Source: Galbula dea (taxonomy: Eukaryota; Chordata; Aves; Piciformes; Galbulidae). Taken from it: 64,000 nucleotides of DNA. Shown piece after piece: positions 47,186 to 59,285 of this stretch. A model generated the notes under the pieces. The model worked only from the letters and a program-made list of their open reading frames with translations, was not told the DNA's origin and searched no databases. The stretch covers positions 485,828 through 549,827 of the forward strand of contig VWZX01010687.1 in assembly GCA_013399015.1 (NCBI GenBank), read 5' to 3'. Numbering within the stretch: the first letter of the stretch is position 1; each line of letters opens with the position of its first letter. The position numbers and the translations under genes are program-made.

Positions 47186-47353
47186 CTTATTGTATCCAGC
47201 CTACCATCTCCTGGTTGGAATCAGAGGGGTGTGATAATTTGGGATTTGAAACTGATCTTCAAAATTAAGTAACTGGCCATCTGTGAGTAGAATTACTCAG
47301 TCTTCACAAGTAAGTGCAGTATTTCAAGGAGAAGACTGAGGGTTCTCCCATTC
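46343..47353. other. Unique sequence with an AC microsatellite
   Basis: About 1 kb, no gene recognised. The (AC)n array at 47148-47182 is listed separately. T-rich tracts lie near 46898 and 47080. Confidence 0.5.
47148..47182. repeat. (AC)17 microsatellite
   Basis: Thirty-five bases of uninterrupted ac repeat, the longest dinucleotide array in the window. Confidence 0.95.
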
Positions 47354-47787
47354 AGGGTGACTTGGGCAGTCTGGAGAGTTGGGCAGGGGGATATGGAATG
47401 GAATTCAACAAGGGCAAGTGTCAAGTCTTGCACCTGGGAAAGACCAAGCCCATGTGTGAGTATAGACTGGGGACTGACCTGCTGGAGAGCAGGGAAGGGG
47501 AAAGGGACCTGGGGGGCCTGGTGGATGGAAGGATGAGCATGAGGCAGCANGGCTGTAAGCTGAAGCACAGGAGGTTCCGTGTGAATGTTTTCCCAGTTGA
47601 GTGCCAGAGCCCTGGCCCAGACTGCTCAGAGAGGTTGTGGAGTCTCCTTCTCTGGAGAGATTCAAAACATACCTTGACATATTCCTGCGTGACTCATGTT
47701 CCAGGCACTCCTTCTCTGGCAGGGGGTTGGACTAGATAGATCTTTCCAGGTCCCTTCCAACCTCTAACATTCTGTGATTCTGTGATT
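47354..47787 (+). mobile_element. CR1 LINE, internally deleted at a single N
   Basis: The left part encodes EFNKGKCQVLHLGKTKPM and LLESREGERDLGGLVDGRMS. The right part resumes at GCKLKHRRFRV and continues to the usual end (ttggactagatagatctt, ttccaacctctaac, attctgtgattctgtgat). Between them only one N (47550) stands in place of about 380 bp present in the sister copy at 6556-7280. Both flanks are close to the copies at 6556 and 28471. The missing body is more likely an assembly join than a natural deletion, because the break coincides with the N. Confidence 0.94.
47550..47550. other. Single-N join inside CR1
   Basis: The isolated N lies between gaggcagca and ggctgtaagc. In the homologous copy these two sites are about 380 bp apart. 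An assembler placing two contigs with zero or negative estimated gap would leave this mark. Confidence 0.8.
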
Positions 47788-50141
47788 TTAAAAGTAGGGC
47801 TTCAGTCAGCTGATCTCTCCTTACTGACATGCAAATGCAAATTAGGAGTCACCATGGCTTCCTTTTAGTTTTGTAAGACTACATCATCACCACAAACCTC
47901 TTTAGTACCACTTGCAAAATGCTTAAGCCAAGTGAATCACTACTCTAAAAAAATGTGTAATCTATGCATATTTTTATTACTTAGGTTTTCCTTTTCCCCA
48001 TCTTATTTCTAGCAGAACTGAAGTCTTCAGATTCAGCCTGCAGATGAATGTAGCTCAACTTATTAGATCCATTAATTTGATTTTACAACCTTACCTGAGA
48101 AATATCCTGGAGTGACTGTGTAGATAAGTTAGCTGGGTATGAAAAATCAAGAGATTTAGGGTTTATTTGTTTCTTCTTTTTAAAAGAGCAGCAGATTGAA
48201 CTTTGAAAGAAGACATCTAAGTTTAATTCTTGACTTTGCCAGGAATTCCTTGTGAACTCCTGGGAATTAATTTCATTTCTCACCAACTCTCCTTCCCATC
48301 TTTAAAAGTGGCATAAAAAACCTTTTCCATTTTCTCTCCCATCTATTTAGCTCCTCAACACCTCCTTGGCCTCTTGCTGTTTCTAATGATCTTAATACTT
48401 CCAGATGCCAATGTGATACAACTAAGACCAGCAAGTATCATACAATTTCCACTGGGGCAGTGTAAGATAGAGTAGATCTGGTGGGTTTATCCCAGAGTCA
48501 CAAAGAGCTCTTCAGGAGGAAAGGAAAACAAAACAAGAAAAAACACAAAAAAGAGATAAAAAAAATAGTTTTGCTTTAACAACATTTGTCAGCTCTTCAG
48601 TCAAAGCCCCAAAAATGCTGTATACCTTAAATTCTCCATCCATGCAGGAAAAAAATTACCAAATTTAAACCAAACCAAAACAAAAGAAATAAAAAATATG
48701 TACATTTTAAATTTTATCAGTAGTCAACCTGTCATGCTCATGAGGATCTCTGTCAATGGCAGAGAGCTCCATAGGAAACATCCAACAAGAACAGAGCCTA
48801 ATTTTCTCATCTTGTGAATTTTGGACTTGGAGTTGTTAGATCACAGTCCCCTCCTCAAATCTGTTGGTAGCTGCAGTAAAGCTTCTCAAAGCCCTCCTAT
48901 GGTTGGGAAATAAAAAACAGAGAAATATAAGTAGGAAAGTAAGGAAATACTTTTAGTATCTCAGGAAGCATTAAAGGAAAAAGGAATGGGAGAGAGAGAT
49001 TCACTTTAATATGTGTGAGTTCATAAAGTGGCTTTCTTCTAGAACTCTTCTCCAAAATGTGAGTCTGTAAAATGAATTGGACTAGCAGGTATGCTATAAA
49101 TGTAACAACTCCTGTAAAATGCCATAAAAAAAAAAATAAAAATGATGGGTTAACAATCCAGATGTAAAAAAAAATAGTAACAAGTCAAAATAACAGTGAT
49201 TTGATCTTTCATGTGAATATTCAGTTCAGTCTGTGATGAGAAGTAACGTTAATGATGAGAGGATATAACTGTCAAAAAATCCTGGGAAAGAAAGTTAATG
49301 GAAAGGAAAATATTATTCAGACCCCAATGCTAGTAATAAGTAAGTTATTACCAACTTTGATAAAATTGAGCAATTAATATGTGGAAGTGCCATAAAAGCA
49401 TGGAGAGTCTCTAGCATGCAACATGAGCTGTTGCTTAATAATAGGGGACCTGGTTTAGTCTAAAACTTTCATAAACAACATCTTTTTAGATTGTCCCTTT
49501 ACATTTGGAAAATTACCCCATTTTTCTTGAGATCTTTTTCTCAGGGTGTTAATAACAGAGCAGAGTTTCTGAAAAGGCTTTTCAGAGGTAATCTTCTCAA
49601 TTTTTAAGGAGTGACTGCAATTCTCATTTGATAGCAGCAGTTGTACTTTTAACTGCATATAAGTTGCCCTTGACAATAATGAGGGATATTAAGGATGTAA
49701 ATATTACATAGGCACACATCTATAAGTGAGCCTAAGGAGCACCCAAAGGATTTGTACAGGTTATTCAAGTTATTCAGGACTGCTTCTGCTGTTATGCAGA
49801 TATATTATATTGAATTAGTAGCTGGGACCCTGTCAGACATCCTTGGAAATGTACTTTAAGTGGTAATCTACAGGCAGTGCATCGTACAGCAGAGCTGATG
49901 CAGACACCCAGGCATCTCTTTGCAGATACAGAAACACTAATTCAAGCCATGCCCCAGAGTTTCTCTCTCTGAAGCAAGCCCTCACCTCTTATCACCCCAG
50001 CTGCAAAGAGTTAGGGGTTATTTAGGCTGAAAATGCCAAAAAAAGCACCCAGCTGTGAACCTTTCTGTTCCCCTTCTTTATACACCTACTCCAGAAATCC
50101 TGCTAGGGCACTAGCCCCAGGTGAGACTTTGTTTTAATATC
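47788..50141. other. Unique AT-rich sequence, no gene recognised
   Basis: About 2.35 kb. A-rich tracts lie near 48525-48560, 48660-48700 and 49125-49145. Reading frames are below 75 codons. No transposon or RNA signature. Confidence 0.5.
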
Positions 50142-50281
50142 ATCAGAGAATCATCTGGGTTGGAAGGGACCTCCAGAGGTCATCTAGTCCAACCCCCCTG
50201 TAGTGAGCAGGGACATCCCCAACTAAATCAGGTTGCTCAGAACCTTGTCTAGCCTCACCTTGAATGCCTCCAGGGATGGAT
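50142..50281 (-). mobile_element. CR1 3'-end fragment, minus strand, about 140 bp
   Basis: Reversed, it reads tccatccctggaggcattca, aggttctgagcaacctgatt, agttggggatgtccctgctc, ggttggactagatgacctct and a gatgattctctgat tail. It is the closest relative of the plus-strand fragment at 36388-36550. Confidence 0.94.
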
Positions 50282-51119
50282 AATGACTAACATGTTCTCC
50301 CATGTTCCAGGAGGGATATTCACAACACCAGATCATCTCATGGAAAGCCTCTTCCAGATTAGGCCTGGGTGACAGGGAATGTTTCCCTATCTACAACAGA
50401 CTTGCTTTGCTTTCACAGCAAATTCAGGGTGGACATCAGGGCCCACCCAGAAACAGGGCTCCCCAGGCAAACTCCCCCTTTTCCCTTCCTTCAGCAAACT
50501 GGCTCTAATGACAAAGGATAAATGTTTTTCTCCCATAACATGATATGTAGATGAAGAACATAGGACTAACCACATAAAAGCACTATGGAGAATTCCATCA
50601 ACACCTAACACCCAAAGTTACCTAAAACATCCCAAATAAATTGAACGGGGAAGAGGTTTGAATTAACCAGCTCTTGAAGGAGATGATCTTCTCCACCTAG
50701 CAAACACTGCCAGAAATGCAGTGAGCAGGAACTAAATGGTAAATCAGAAGAAACCAACACAGACAACGACGTCCTTCTGCTCCCAAAGGCTAGACTTTGG
50801 GTCCATCCAACTTGTTTTTCCTCCTTGAGCTGAGACCCAGCTAATAAAGCACTCTATAACATATCCAGATTCCTGTGGCAACAGTGGATCTTTCTTTTTT
50901 TTTCTTTTTGCATGACTTTTTTTTTTTTTTCAAAGTCAGCTTTATGTATATGATTCCTGCCTGCCAAATATCTGCCCCATTTGAAATCTATATCTAGCCT
51001 GAAACATTGTGTTTTGCCCTCTGGTTGACCGTCTGCACCAGTGAAAGACATCCTTGTGAAGAAGTGCCCCTTTGCTCCTGTGGTTACCAATACTGTTCCA
51101 CACAGTTTCCAAGGGTGAT

Positions 51120-51480
51120 GCTATTATATTGCTCCAGCCACTGTATGCACCCTATTGAGTAATTTATTGGCCAAGATCCTAACAGAGGAAAGGCCTGTCT
51201 CGAATCCTGCTGAATTTTAAAAGGTAGGGATATTGCACTTTATATAACAAGCAGCCATTAATGATAAGCAACAATATAATTCTTATGCAATTATGCCTTG
51301 CATCTGCATGAAATTCCCAAGCACAATAAAAAGCCAACCCAAAGAAATTAACCTCTTGTGTGCCACGCTTCCTGGAGCATAATTACAGAAGAGTGGAAAG
51401 AGCGTGACCCCGTAGCTCTCCAACATTATAATTAGCATTTCCCATACTGAAGCCTATTGTCTGGAGGACAGTTTTGTCTC
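51120..51480. other. Candidate conserved non-coding element
   Basis: AT-rich unique block with closely packed motifs: gagtaatttattggcc, ccattaatgataagc (homeodomain TTAATGA), aacaatataattc (SOX-like AACAAT), ttatgcaattatgc (C/EBP- or POU-like) and gagcataattacag (TAATTA). No frame is open across it and no transposon interrupts it. Enhancer function is inferred from motif density only. Confidence 0.3.
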
Positions 51481-51949
51481 TCCTCTGTTCTGACTTGTGC
51501 AAAATTATACCCCTAAATGTGAGTTCATGGCCCTTTCTCAAAGCCAGCCTTTTGTTTTCGCTAGGGTCCCAAAAATCAATGGGCTGGCAGGATGTGCAGC
51601 GTACACCCACAGGGTCAGTTTGATGCTCATTCACCAGATACATACGGTGCATTGTAAGGATCTAGATGAGATAACAATGATTTTCCACTTTTCAAATGGA
51701 TCCACATGAGATTAGGGTATTGGGCAGGGGAAAAAAAACGATGCTGCCAACTCTTCATGTCATCCTATTAATGGTGAAGAGCAGTGTCTGTGCATTCAGC
51801 TTGGATTACAGAGCAAAACCTGCTCCCCCCCCCCAAAAGAAAAATCCTCCTGTTTCTCTTCTCCTGTTTAAATGAAGCTGTGCCTTGTCCCTCATTAAAA
51901 CAAACTAAGGTCCCTCATTAACAGATGCCAAGAAGTAGTCTGAATGTCA

Positions 51950-52060
51950 GAACTGGAAGCCTCTATAATTCTGACACGGAAAAGTTTTACTGGAGTAGCG
52001 CTCTGTTTTAATTAAGGAGATACTGACAGGTTTTAGCAGAAAGATTAACAGTCAGAAGTT
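51950..52060. other. Candidate conserved non-coding element
   Basis: Unique block with ctataattctgacacgg, gagtagcgctctg, ttttaattaagg (TTAATTAA palindrome) and atactgacaggtttt. It sits about 500 bp beyond the preceding block and may be part of one regulatory cluster. Conservation is untested. Confidence 0.2.
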
Positions 52061-53949
52061 GCCTAGACTGAGGTCTAGTGAAATATCATGATCCTCACCT
52101 CAATCTGTTTTTTTGCCTGAACATTTCTGGCTGCACTAATGAAGAGTTTGGATTTTTTTATTTATTTATATATTTATTACCATTATGTCTTTCTTCCCCT
52201 CCTGCCTCCCCACCATGGGGAGGGAATAGACCTGCAAGGGCACAGAGGTAAGTGTAGGGCAAATTTTCCTTGTTTTGGCCCCAAAAGAAGTTGTTTTATT
52301 TTCAAAATCAAAGGTCATGTCCAGCTCTGGCTGAGCTCAAGCAAAGGAAGTCAGCTAGAAAACATTTCAGATAGATTCTGTGTTTATAAAGCTGTTTTCT
52401 CGTGGGACCCTGGCTGGGTGATCAGCAGTGTTAAAAATCAGGCAGATATGTAACAATCTAACAGGGATTTTGGAGCAAAATATGAAGACTCCTGGTCTTG
52501 AAAAGTCTTGTGTTAAACATTCACAGGGATACTAGATGGAAAAATGTAACTTTTTTTCTTATAACTTTTATTCTTTTTTTCAGCAATGCTGGTGCAAGAA
52601 ACAACAAGTGTCAGAAAATGTAAAACAACTGCAGTACTCTCAGATCTCTGCTACTCCATTTACTTTCCTAAATTACCAAATTAGTAGGAATACTGTAGTC
52701 CTGACAAGAGTAACCTTCTAAAATTGAGGCACATCTGCTGCTGCCTGCCCAGAAGCACTGGTGTTACACATGGTACTGCACCACTTTATACTCAATTTGT
52801 CTTAGCTGGCAAGAAGAGGGAAAAAATCCAGTTCTAATCCAGTTGGGGTACTGGGAGTATCCATCAGTCCAATTTGTCTTCAATAAACACTTTTGTGCTT
52901 AGAAAGATTAAAGACCTGGCAGCAGTAGAAACTGAAGTCTACCATTTGTTGTAGAAGGGAATTAACAGCAGGGAATTTACAAGATGATCATGCTCTGAAG
53001 GATGCTGAGATGGTGAATGCCTTGTTAAGGTGATCCAGGGTCAGAGATTTAGACCTTGTCAAAGTAGGCAACATAGCAGGCACTAGGCTGAAATCCCTTT
53101 TACCTGGGGCTTCCAAGTAGGTGTGGCCAAAGTGTTAAAGGTAGAAAGCCAATGCCTGGTAACTGAGAGTTTTCCCTTACCTGGTGCCTTCTGACTCATT
53201 TCCCATCTTACTCATAGCCAGAGCTGAGTGAAAACATCAATAATTAACACAACATATTTAGCTATTTTTTCCTACTCTGCAAACAAACAGTGATTTTTCA
53301 AGTCAACCTCTACTCCAGTCTATCAGATGTGCGCTGCACAGTTGTTTGGTTACCTCATGGATGAACACAAACAATTTTATTAGGTGATTGACTTCTGAAA
53401 GGTCACTTATGCTGCTTAATTATATCCAATTCACTTGGAGTTCTACCCTTATTTTCTGTCTGAAGGATCAGAAATAAGTTCCACAACTTTCCAGTTTCCC
53501 ACCTTTTTTTGTGTCTGAGACTGGTGCACTAGTAAGTTTTCCTAACTTCATGAGATACAGTGATATTAATTTTCCTATGTTTCATTTCAGTTCTTGCTCT
53601 GAAGAGTGAACCATTCCATGTGTTCTAAGATTTCCCTTATTCTTCTTGAAATAAGCAATTTATTTTTAGTGCTTGTATTCAGCTAATAACATCTTCTGGG
53701 TTCCATAAGGATGAAGGGAAGGGTGGCACACACCACACTGATGCAGAGCCCTTATGGTTGGCACTGGACAAGAACTTTCATTATAAACTTATGCTAATAA
53801 ATTACCTACTCAGCTAATTGCAACAATGATGTCAAATAAATTGACCTCCATAAAAACATCTTGATTTCCCCTGGATTTGGAATCCAAGATATTTTCTCTG
53901 AATGGTTTCTTTATTTCCTATCAGTTGCACTTACGTAGAGTTAGGCAAG

Positions 53950-54180
53950 TGTGGTGGGTTTAAAGGCTCCTCCCAGCCCCCACACATAGCAGTGTCAAAC
54001 TCCTGTATCAGTGACAATAAAGTTAGTTTGGTGAGCTTTTCATCATTTGACAATAAATATATAAATAGGTTTAGTTAATGAGAATTTTTAGCTCTTGTAT
54101 GCAGGGGTGTTTAAGCCATGTAGCTAACCCCTCCCAGATTTGCTCCTTTTGGACAGACATATTTAGAGAAAGAAGCTGAT
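53950..54180 (+). mobile_element. Possible degraded solo LTR (endogenous retrovirus)
   Basis: The block opens tgtggtgggtttaaaggctc and ctcccagcccccacac, a start resembling avian endogenous retroviral LTRs, and carries two gacaataaa signals about 37 bp apart (near 54012 and 54049). These could be LTR polyadenylation signals. The 3' border and target-site duplication could not be defined, and no internal retroviral sequence is present. It may equally be unique sequence with chance resemblance. Confidence 0.28.
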
Positions 54181-54218
54181 ATTAAGTTTGTTTCCATCAT
54201 TCATTGCCAACAGAAAAA

Positions 54219-54231
54219 GGGGGGGGGGGGG
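54219..54231. repeat. Poly-G tract (G13)
   Basis: Thirteen G residues flanked by aaaaa on both sides, followed closely by A11 and A7 tracts. Confidence 0.85.
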
Positions 54232-55219
54232 AAAAAGAGCTTGAAAAAAAAAAACTTTTAAAAAAATGGACCTGTTTTTGAGCATCTGAAGTTCCCAGTC
54301 CAGTGCAGAAGTTAAATATCTTTGCTTTTCCACTGTGCAACGCAGAGAATGTGGTGGGAACAGAATAGCAAGGCAACTCAGCTGGAAAATATCTCAGATA
54401 GATGAAATATTTGTCAAGCAGTTTTCTCATGTGAATATGCCTCAAGTTGGTATATGCCAGTCACTAGAGCATGGCATTTGTTTTATCTTCTGTCCCAAGT
54501 ATTTATTTTAAAGGAAGGAAAAAAAAATGAACCAACAAAACTGCTGTGTAAGGCCACGGAACGATGGAGACAACAAAGCAAAAGCGAGTTCAACAAGTGT
54601 TCTCTCTTTCATGAGGCTTCCAGAAAAAGAGTCAAGTTTTAATATCCACAAAGACCCTTTTTTGTTTGTTTTTTTTTTTCCTTTCTTCAGAGAAGAATTT
54701 TACAACACAGAAACGTTCAGGCAGGTTCCCTTTCTTCTTCCCTGTGATACTTGTATTCGTTGTTGCCAACAAGGCATCACTTTGCATCTTTGAAAGATGC
54801 AGACATCAAATATGATAGTGCTGAATTTAAAATGAATAACAACAACTGTAATATTAAAAAACATGTTTTCCCCAGATGTGCTGAGGTCTCAATAGAATCT
54901 TTATGCAGAAAAGGAAACAAGGCACATATAAGTGTTTATCAGCTTTGCAGCTTACAAAACCAATGTCCTGAACAAAGACAGCAACAAATCCAGTGGGTGT
55001 TATCTGATCAAAAACATTCCACATGTACAAATCAAAGCGAGGGGGGGAAAAAGAGCCATAGGAAGATGAGATAGCTGAGAAAGCAGCCACATTAGGGAAG
55101 TGTCTCCTTTTTAAACAGTTAGGATTTAAAAAAAAAAGCAAAATGAGAGCTAAGCAAATCCCTCCTCAGGGTTCATGTTCTCACAAATGGGTCTCTGGAT
55201 TGGATAAAGACACATAATG

Positions 55220-55400
55220 ATTCTGTTTTCCAGCCTGATGTGGGCACCAGCTTCTCTGCGGGGCGTATTTGAAGGTGTGTGTGGACAAAAAAATAAAAGG
55301 AATTAAGCCCAAAAAGGCATTCAGGCAGAAATCTGATTCAATTAATATTATAATTCATGTTACAGAAGGCAATAATATTAACATAATGGAAAGAAAGAGC
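55220..55400. other. Candidate conserved non-coding element
   Basis: Unique AT-rich block containing ctctgcggggcgtatttg, ctgattcaattaatatta, ataattcatgttac and aataatattaacataatgg. Dense TAAT and ATTA cores and no open frame. Enhancer-like function is only inferred. Confidence 0.25.
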
Positions 55401-55708
55401 CCTGTTGTACACTAATGCATAATACCTGCACTATCTTCCTTTACCGCTGACCCACACTGGCTACAATCAGCATCTGTCTCTTGCTTGCCTCCAGGATGAG
55501 GCAGGAAAGCAATGAATGAAAGACAAAGAGGGTCTGTGCTACATGTTGATGAAATTCCCAAGGAAAAGTGGCCTGTTTCTCCTTTCCAAGATGACCATCC
55601 TGAAAGTTGTTTCAGCTCTTATTTGTATGCTATTTGTGTCTATGAGAGTAAGGGTTCAAGAAATAGTTCAGTCAGTCGCAAAACTGAAGAGTGTGGTTCA
55701 TCTGTGTA

Positions 55709-55942
55709 CCAGGGGAGGTTCAGACTGGACATTAGGAAGAATTTCTTCACCCAGTGTTCTCAGGCATTGGCACAAGCTGTCAGGGGAGGTGGTGGAGTCA
55801 CCATCCCTGGAAGAGTTCAAAAAGCACCTGGATGTGGTGTTTGGGGACATGGTTTAGTGGTGAGCGTGGTAGTGTTTGTTAGGTTAACAGTTAGACCCAA
55901 AGATCTCTTTTCCAACCATAATGATTCTTTCATTCCATGATA
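55709..55942 (+). mobile_element. CR1 3'-end fragment, about 235 bp
   Basis: It starts caggggaggttcagactgg and encodes RLDIRKNFFTQ- and VVESPSLEEFKKHLDVVFGD-like remnants. It contains ggacatggtttagtggtgag and ends agacccaaagatctctttt, ccaaccataatgattctttc. The final tail is diverged (cattccatgat). Confidence 0.94.
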
Positions 55943-58332
55943 TTTGACTTACTCTCATTCTGAAGTTGTGAATTCCTCATGAAGATTTTCCTGGGACACA
56001 CAAACACATTTATATTCTTAGGGGTCTAAAGGATGTCAAATTAGGTTAATGTCCCACCACCAGACTGACAGCATATTTAGATGCTCTGTTATCCATCTCC
56101 ACAGAACAGGCAGGTATTTGATGTCCTTTTTGTTGCACATTCAGTTATGAGCTTTACATTTTTAAGGTTTTATACCTAACAATTCTGTCCTGAAAAATTT
56201 TGCAAACAAATTCCTATTACTTCTATAACAGTCATTTAAAAATTGCTATTAGCACCTGACTTCTGAAAAAGAAAGAATTTAAATTATAAGAAGAATAACT
56301 AATACTTGTAAAAGCTTTTATTTAAAATGCAACAGTGCTTTAGTGCTGGCAGTACCAAGATCATTCCTTTATTTCACTTGCTAAAGAAATTTTCCAGGAG
56401 CTGTTTGTAAGTTAAAATAAATAACTAATCAAACAAACAAAAGACCCCTCTTGCTGGGAGGATGAAGAGAGGAAAAATCAATAAATACAAGAGTTCAAAT
56501 TAGCCCTGAGTAACTCTTATTTAATCCTACCTCTTTCATCTGTACTATATCATTTCCCCTTATGCTTAATAAGTCTAATAATCAGTAATCTCTTGATGCA
56601 CTTAATTGGAGGGACAGAAATGCTATTGACAAAACTGAATCAATATGGTGGGAAGACCAACAATCTTGGTTCAACCCCCATATTGAACTCATCCATGGTC
56701 TTAAATGCAATAAGAATTACCTCCTCACTTGGAAAAATGTGCAGGGTTTTTATTTATTAGGATATGATTTGGAGGTGCATTGTCCTGACCAGCTTCAGAA
56801 CATAGACTGTTCTTCCATAAACGGTGTAGAAGAACCAAGGCAGAGGTCAACATCTTGCATGGAAAACAATAGTGAATGGGATGGTGTGATTGCACATGGT
56901 GAGAGAAAAAGGTGTCTGAATAAAAGCCTTTTTTAAAGCTCTTTCAAATTAATTTTAATCAAAAATCAATGGCTTTCTTTTGACAAAGTAATCAGCTTCA
57001 ACCCACCACACCAGGTATGATCTACAGTCCTGACAGTAAACAGGAAAGCAAAAGGCACTACAAGATGAAAGCAAGTGAGGAGAACTGTAGCTGTTACTGG
57101 GGTAAACATTCAGCTTGCCACAGGGTAAGGGGAGGAGGCACCACTTCTGGACTTTTCTACTTCATCACAAATTGTTCTGCTTTGCTTGCAGCCAGTGGCA
57201 CTGCATGTCACCAAGCTGTGATCCTTTACCCTGAACAGCCAGGAACCAACATCCTGTTCAAAACTTCTGTTCATGACAGTTCCCTCCTTCAGCTTGCTCT
57301 GACCTTCTAACACCACCTCTTGCCTCTGTTCTGTTCTACAGTGTAGAGCATGGGTACCTTGGCATTTTAAAACACAATTTGCAGAGGACCATACCATCTG
57401 ATGCAACCTTCCTTTAACAGGCTGTATCTGCTGCCTGTGTTAGTTTAGATGCTGCATTTGCATTTTGTGATGCCACAGGCAGCACAGCTTACAGCTGAAG
57501 TTCCCCAAGCCTTTGCAGTGCAAGGTCTTGTTTTCAGCTGTTTATAACTCTGCCAAAGACATTTGTATTAATCTTTTCACCCTGAAGTAGGTTCCATTTT
57601 ATTTTCCTTGCCAGTGACATCAGATAAGATGTTTGTCAGCACCTTACTTGGTCCAGTCACCTTCCACAAAAGAACAAAGAAAACTGAGCTTTAGGAAATG
57701 AGGGCTACAGAGGAAATATTGTAACTGGCATCTCTTGGCACCAAGAGGTAGCTATAACCTCTCTTGCAGGTCCTGCCACAGCTGTAGTCCCAAGCCATCT
57801 CCTGTCGAGCTTGGCTTGCAGTCAGTGCTGTGATACTCAATAGGTTTGAACCAGTGCTGATGACTGAGATAAGGCCAACGACTTGAAGTGCTGGGTATGA
57901 AAGACAGAGCATCTTGTGCTATCAACATGCCAAATATTGCTGATACACCTGTTTTATGTTCAGAGTGGGAAGAAGGTCAAAAAGGAAGTGGCCAGCTTTA
58001 AAAGGGAAGCAGCAGTTTCAGCTTCTGAAAATAGCTCAGATACAGAACTGGGTAATAAGAAAAGGTTACTGAGTAACTGCATGTTTGAAACGTGCTGGAG
58101 CATTTTGTCATCACCACACACAGACAGGATATGTGATGTTTTCAACATATAGATTCATTTTCCGTGGTCTGGAGCACCTCTTATCTCCATCTGCCACTGG
58201 CAGGGTAAAGGTGCTGCTCTGTGACAGTGGGCCAAGGTTGGCAAGAAAGCCTGAGGTGAAATGATGATCTAGAACTGGGAGGAGTGATGGTATCAGGCTG
58301 GGAAGAGTGGCTGACACACCATGAGGTTATGC
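55943..58332. other. Unique sequence, no gene recognised
   Basis: About 2.4 kb. Frames of up to 98 codons on both strands near 57017-57406 and 57691-57912 show no family resemblance. No simple repeat of note and no transposon tail. Confidence 0.5.
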
Positions 58333-58780
58333 TGCCATTCAACAAGACCTGGATAGGCTGAAAGTTGGGCAGAGAGGAACATCATGAAGTTCAACAAGAG
58401 CAAGTGTAGGGTCCTCTACCTGGGGAGGAATAACCTCATGGACCAGGACAGGTTAGGGGCTGACCTGCTGGAAAGCAGCTCCACAGGGAAGGATCTGAGA
58501 GTTCTGGAGAACAAGTTCACCATGAGCCAGCAGTGTGTCTTCGTGGCAAAGAAGGCCAATAGTCTCCTTGGGGTGCATTAAGAGTGTAATCAGCAGGTTG
58601 AGGGGGATTCTCCTTCCCCTCTACTCTGCCCTAGTAAGTTTACAGCTGGAGTTCTGGGTCCAGTTCTGGGCTCCCCAGGTCAAGAGAGACAAGGAACTAC
58701 TGGAGAGAGTCCAGCAGAGGCCAGGANGGGTTGGACCAGATGAGGTCCTCTCCAACCTCTACCAGCCTGGGATTCTGTGA
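58333..58780 (+). mobile_element. CR1 LINE, internally deleted at a single N
   Basis: It starts gccattcaacaagacctgg (the RDLDRL-coding region) and encodes KFNKSKCRVLYLGRNNLMDQ, LGADLLESSSTGKDLRVLEN, a frameshifted SRLRGILLPLYSALVSLQLE and KRDKELLERVQQRPG. At 58727 a single N is followed at once by gggttggaccagatgaggtc and the 3' end (ctctccaacctctaccagcc, gattctgtga). About 370 bp of element body present in the copy at 39272-39852 is missing at the N. It extends further 5' in ORF2 than most copies here. Confidence 0.94.
58727..58727. other. Single-N join inside CR1
   Basis: The N stands between ccagga and gggttggacc, two CR1 positions that should be about 370 bp apart. The 76 bp directly left of it equal 39341-39416. 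An artificial join at a repeat is the simplest explanation. Confidence 0.8.
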
Positions 58781-59261
58781 AATCCATGATATGCATTGGT
58801 TTACCCCTTCTCCCTGATTTTCACTGCAGTTCTCCCATAGATACAATGGCAAGCACTGAAGATGTTAGTGTATCCAAGTTAGCATCCTCTGGCACACAGA
58901 TTTTCTAAATCTGAGGGAGATTTTTCAAGGCAGCATATTAAATTCCCTCAGTACTCAACAGGAACACTGGCTGAAACTGCACTGCAGGCAGGTAAATTAT
59001 AACAGGTCAGAAACTTGCAGGAGCGTTAGAGAGGAGAGGAAAATGTTGGTCATTGGTAAAAGAAACCTCCATTAGAGCATGAAAGCATGCAATATCCTGG
59101 GATGTTAGGGATGAGGAAAAAAGGCATTCGACATATGACATATCTGCTCTCCTTTGCTGGCTGAATCCAGTTAGATGGTACACAAAAGTGTCCTATAATG
59201 AAGTGAACAAAGATTTTCCACACCTACTAGGGTGGTAACCCTGGAGCTACGAAAGAGAATA

Positions 59262-59285
59262 GAAAAAAAGAAAGAAAGAAAGAAG
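59262..59285. repeat. (GAAA)n microsatellite
   Basis: A short aaag array after an A7 stretch; about four perfect units. Confidence 0.8.

Larger units (their letters stand above)
50282..55708. other. 5.4 kb without recognised CR1
   Basis: No gene recognised. Polypyrimidine tracts lie near 50889-50930, a C10 run at 51825-51834 and a G13 run at 54219-54231. Candidate conserved blocks near 51120-51480, 51950-52060 and 55220-55400, and a possible LTR remnant at about 53950-54180, are described separately. Frames reach about 107 codons without motifs. Confidence 0.5.
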
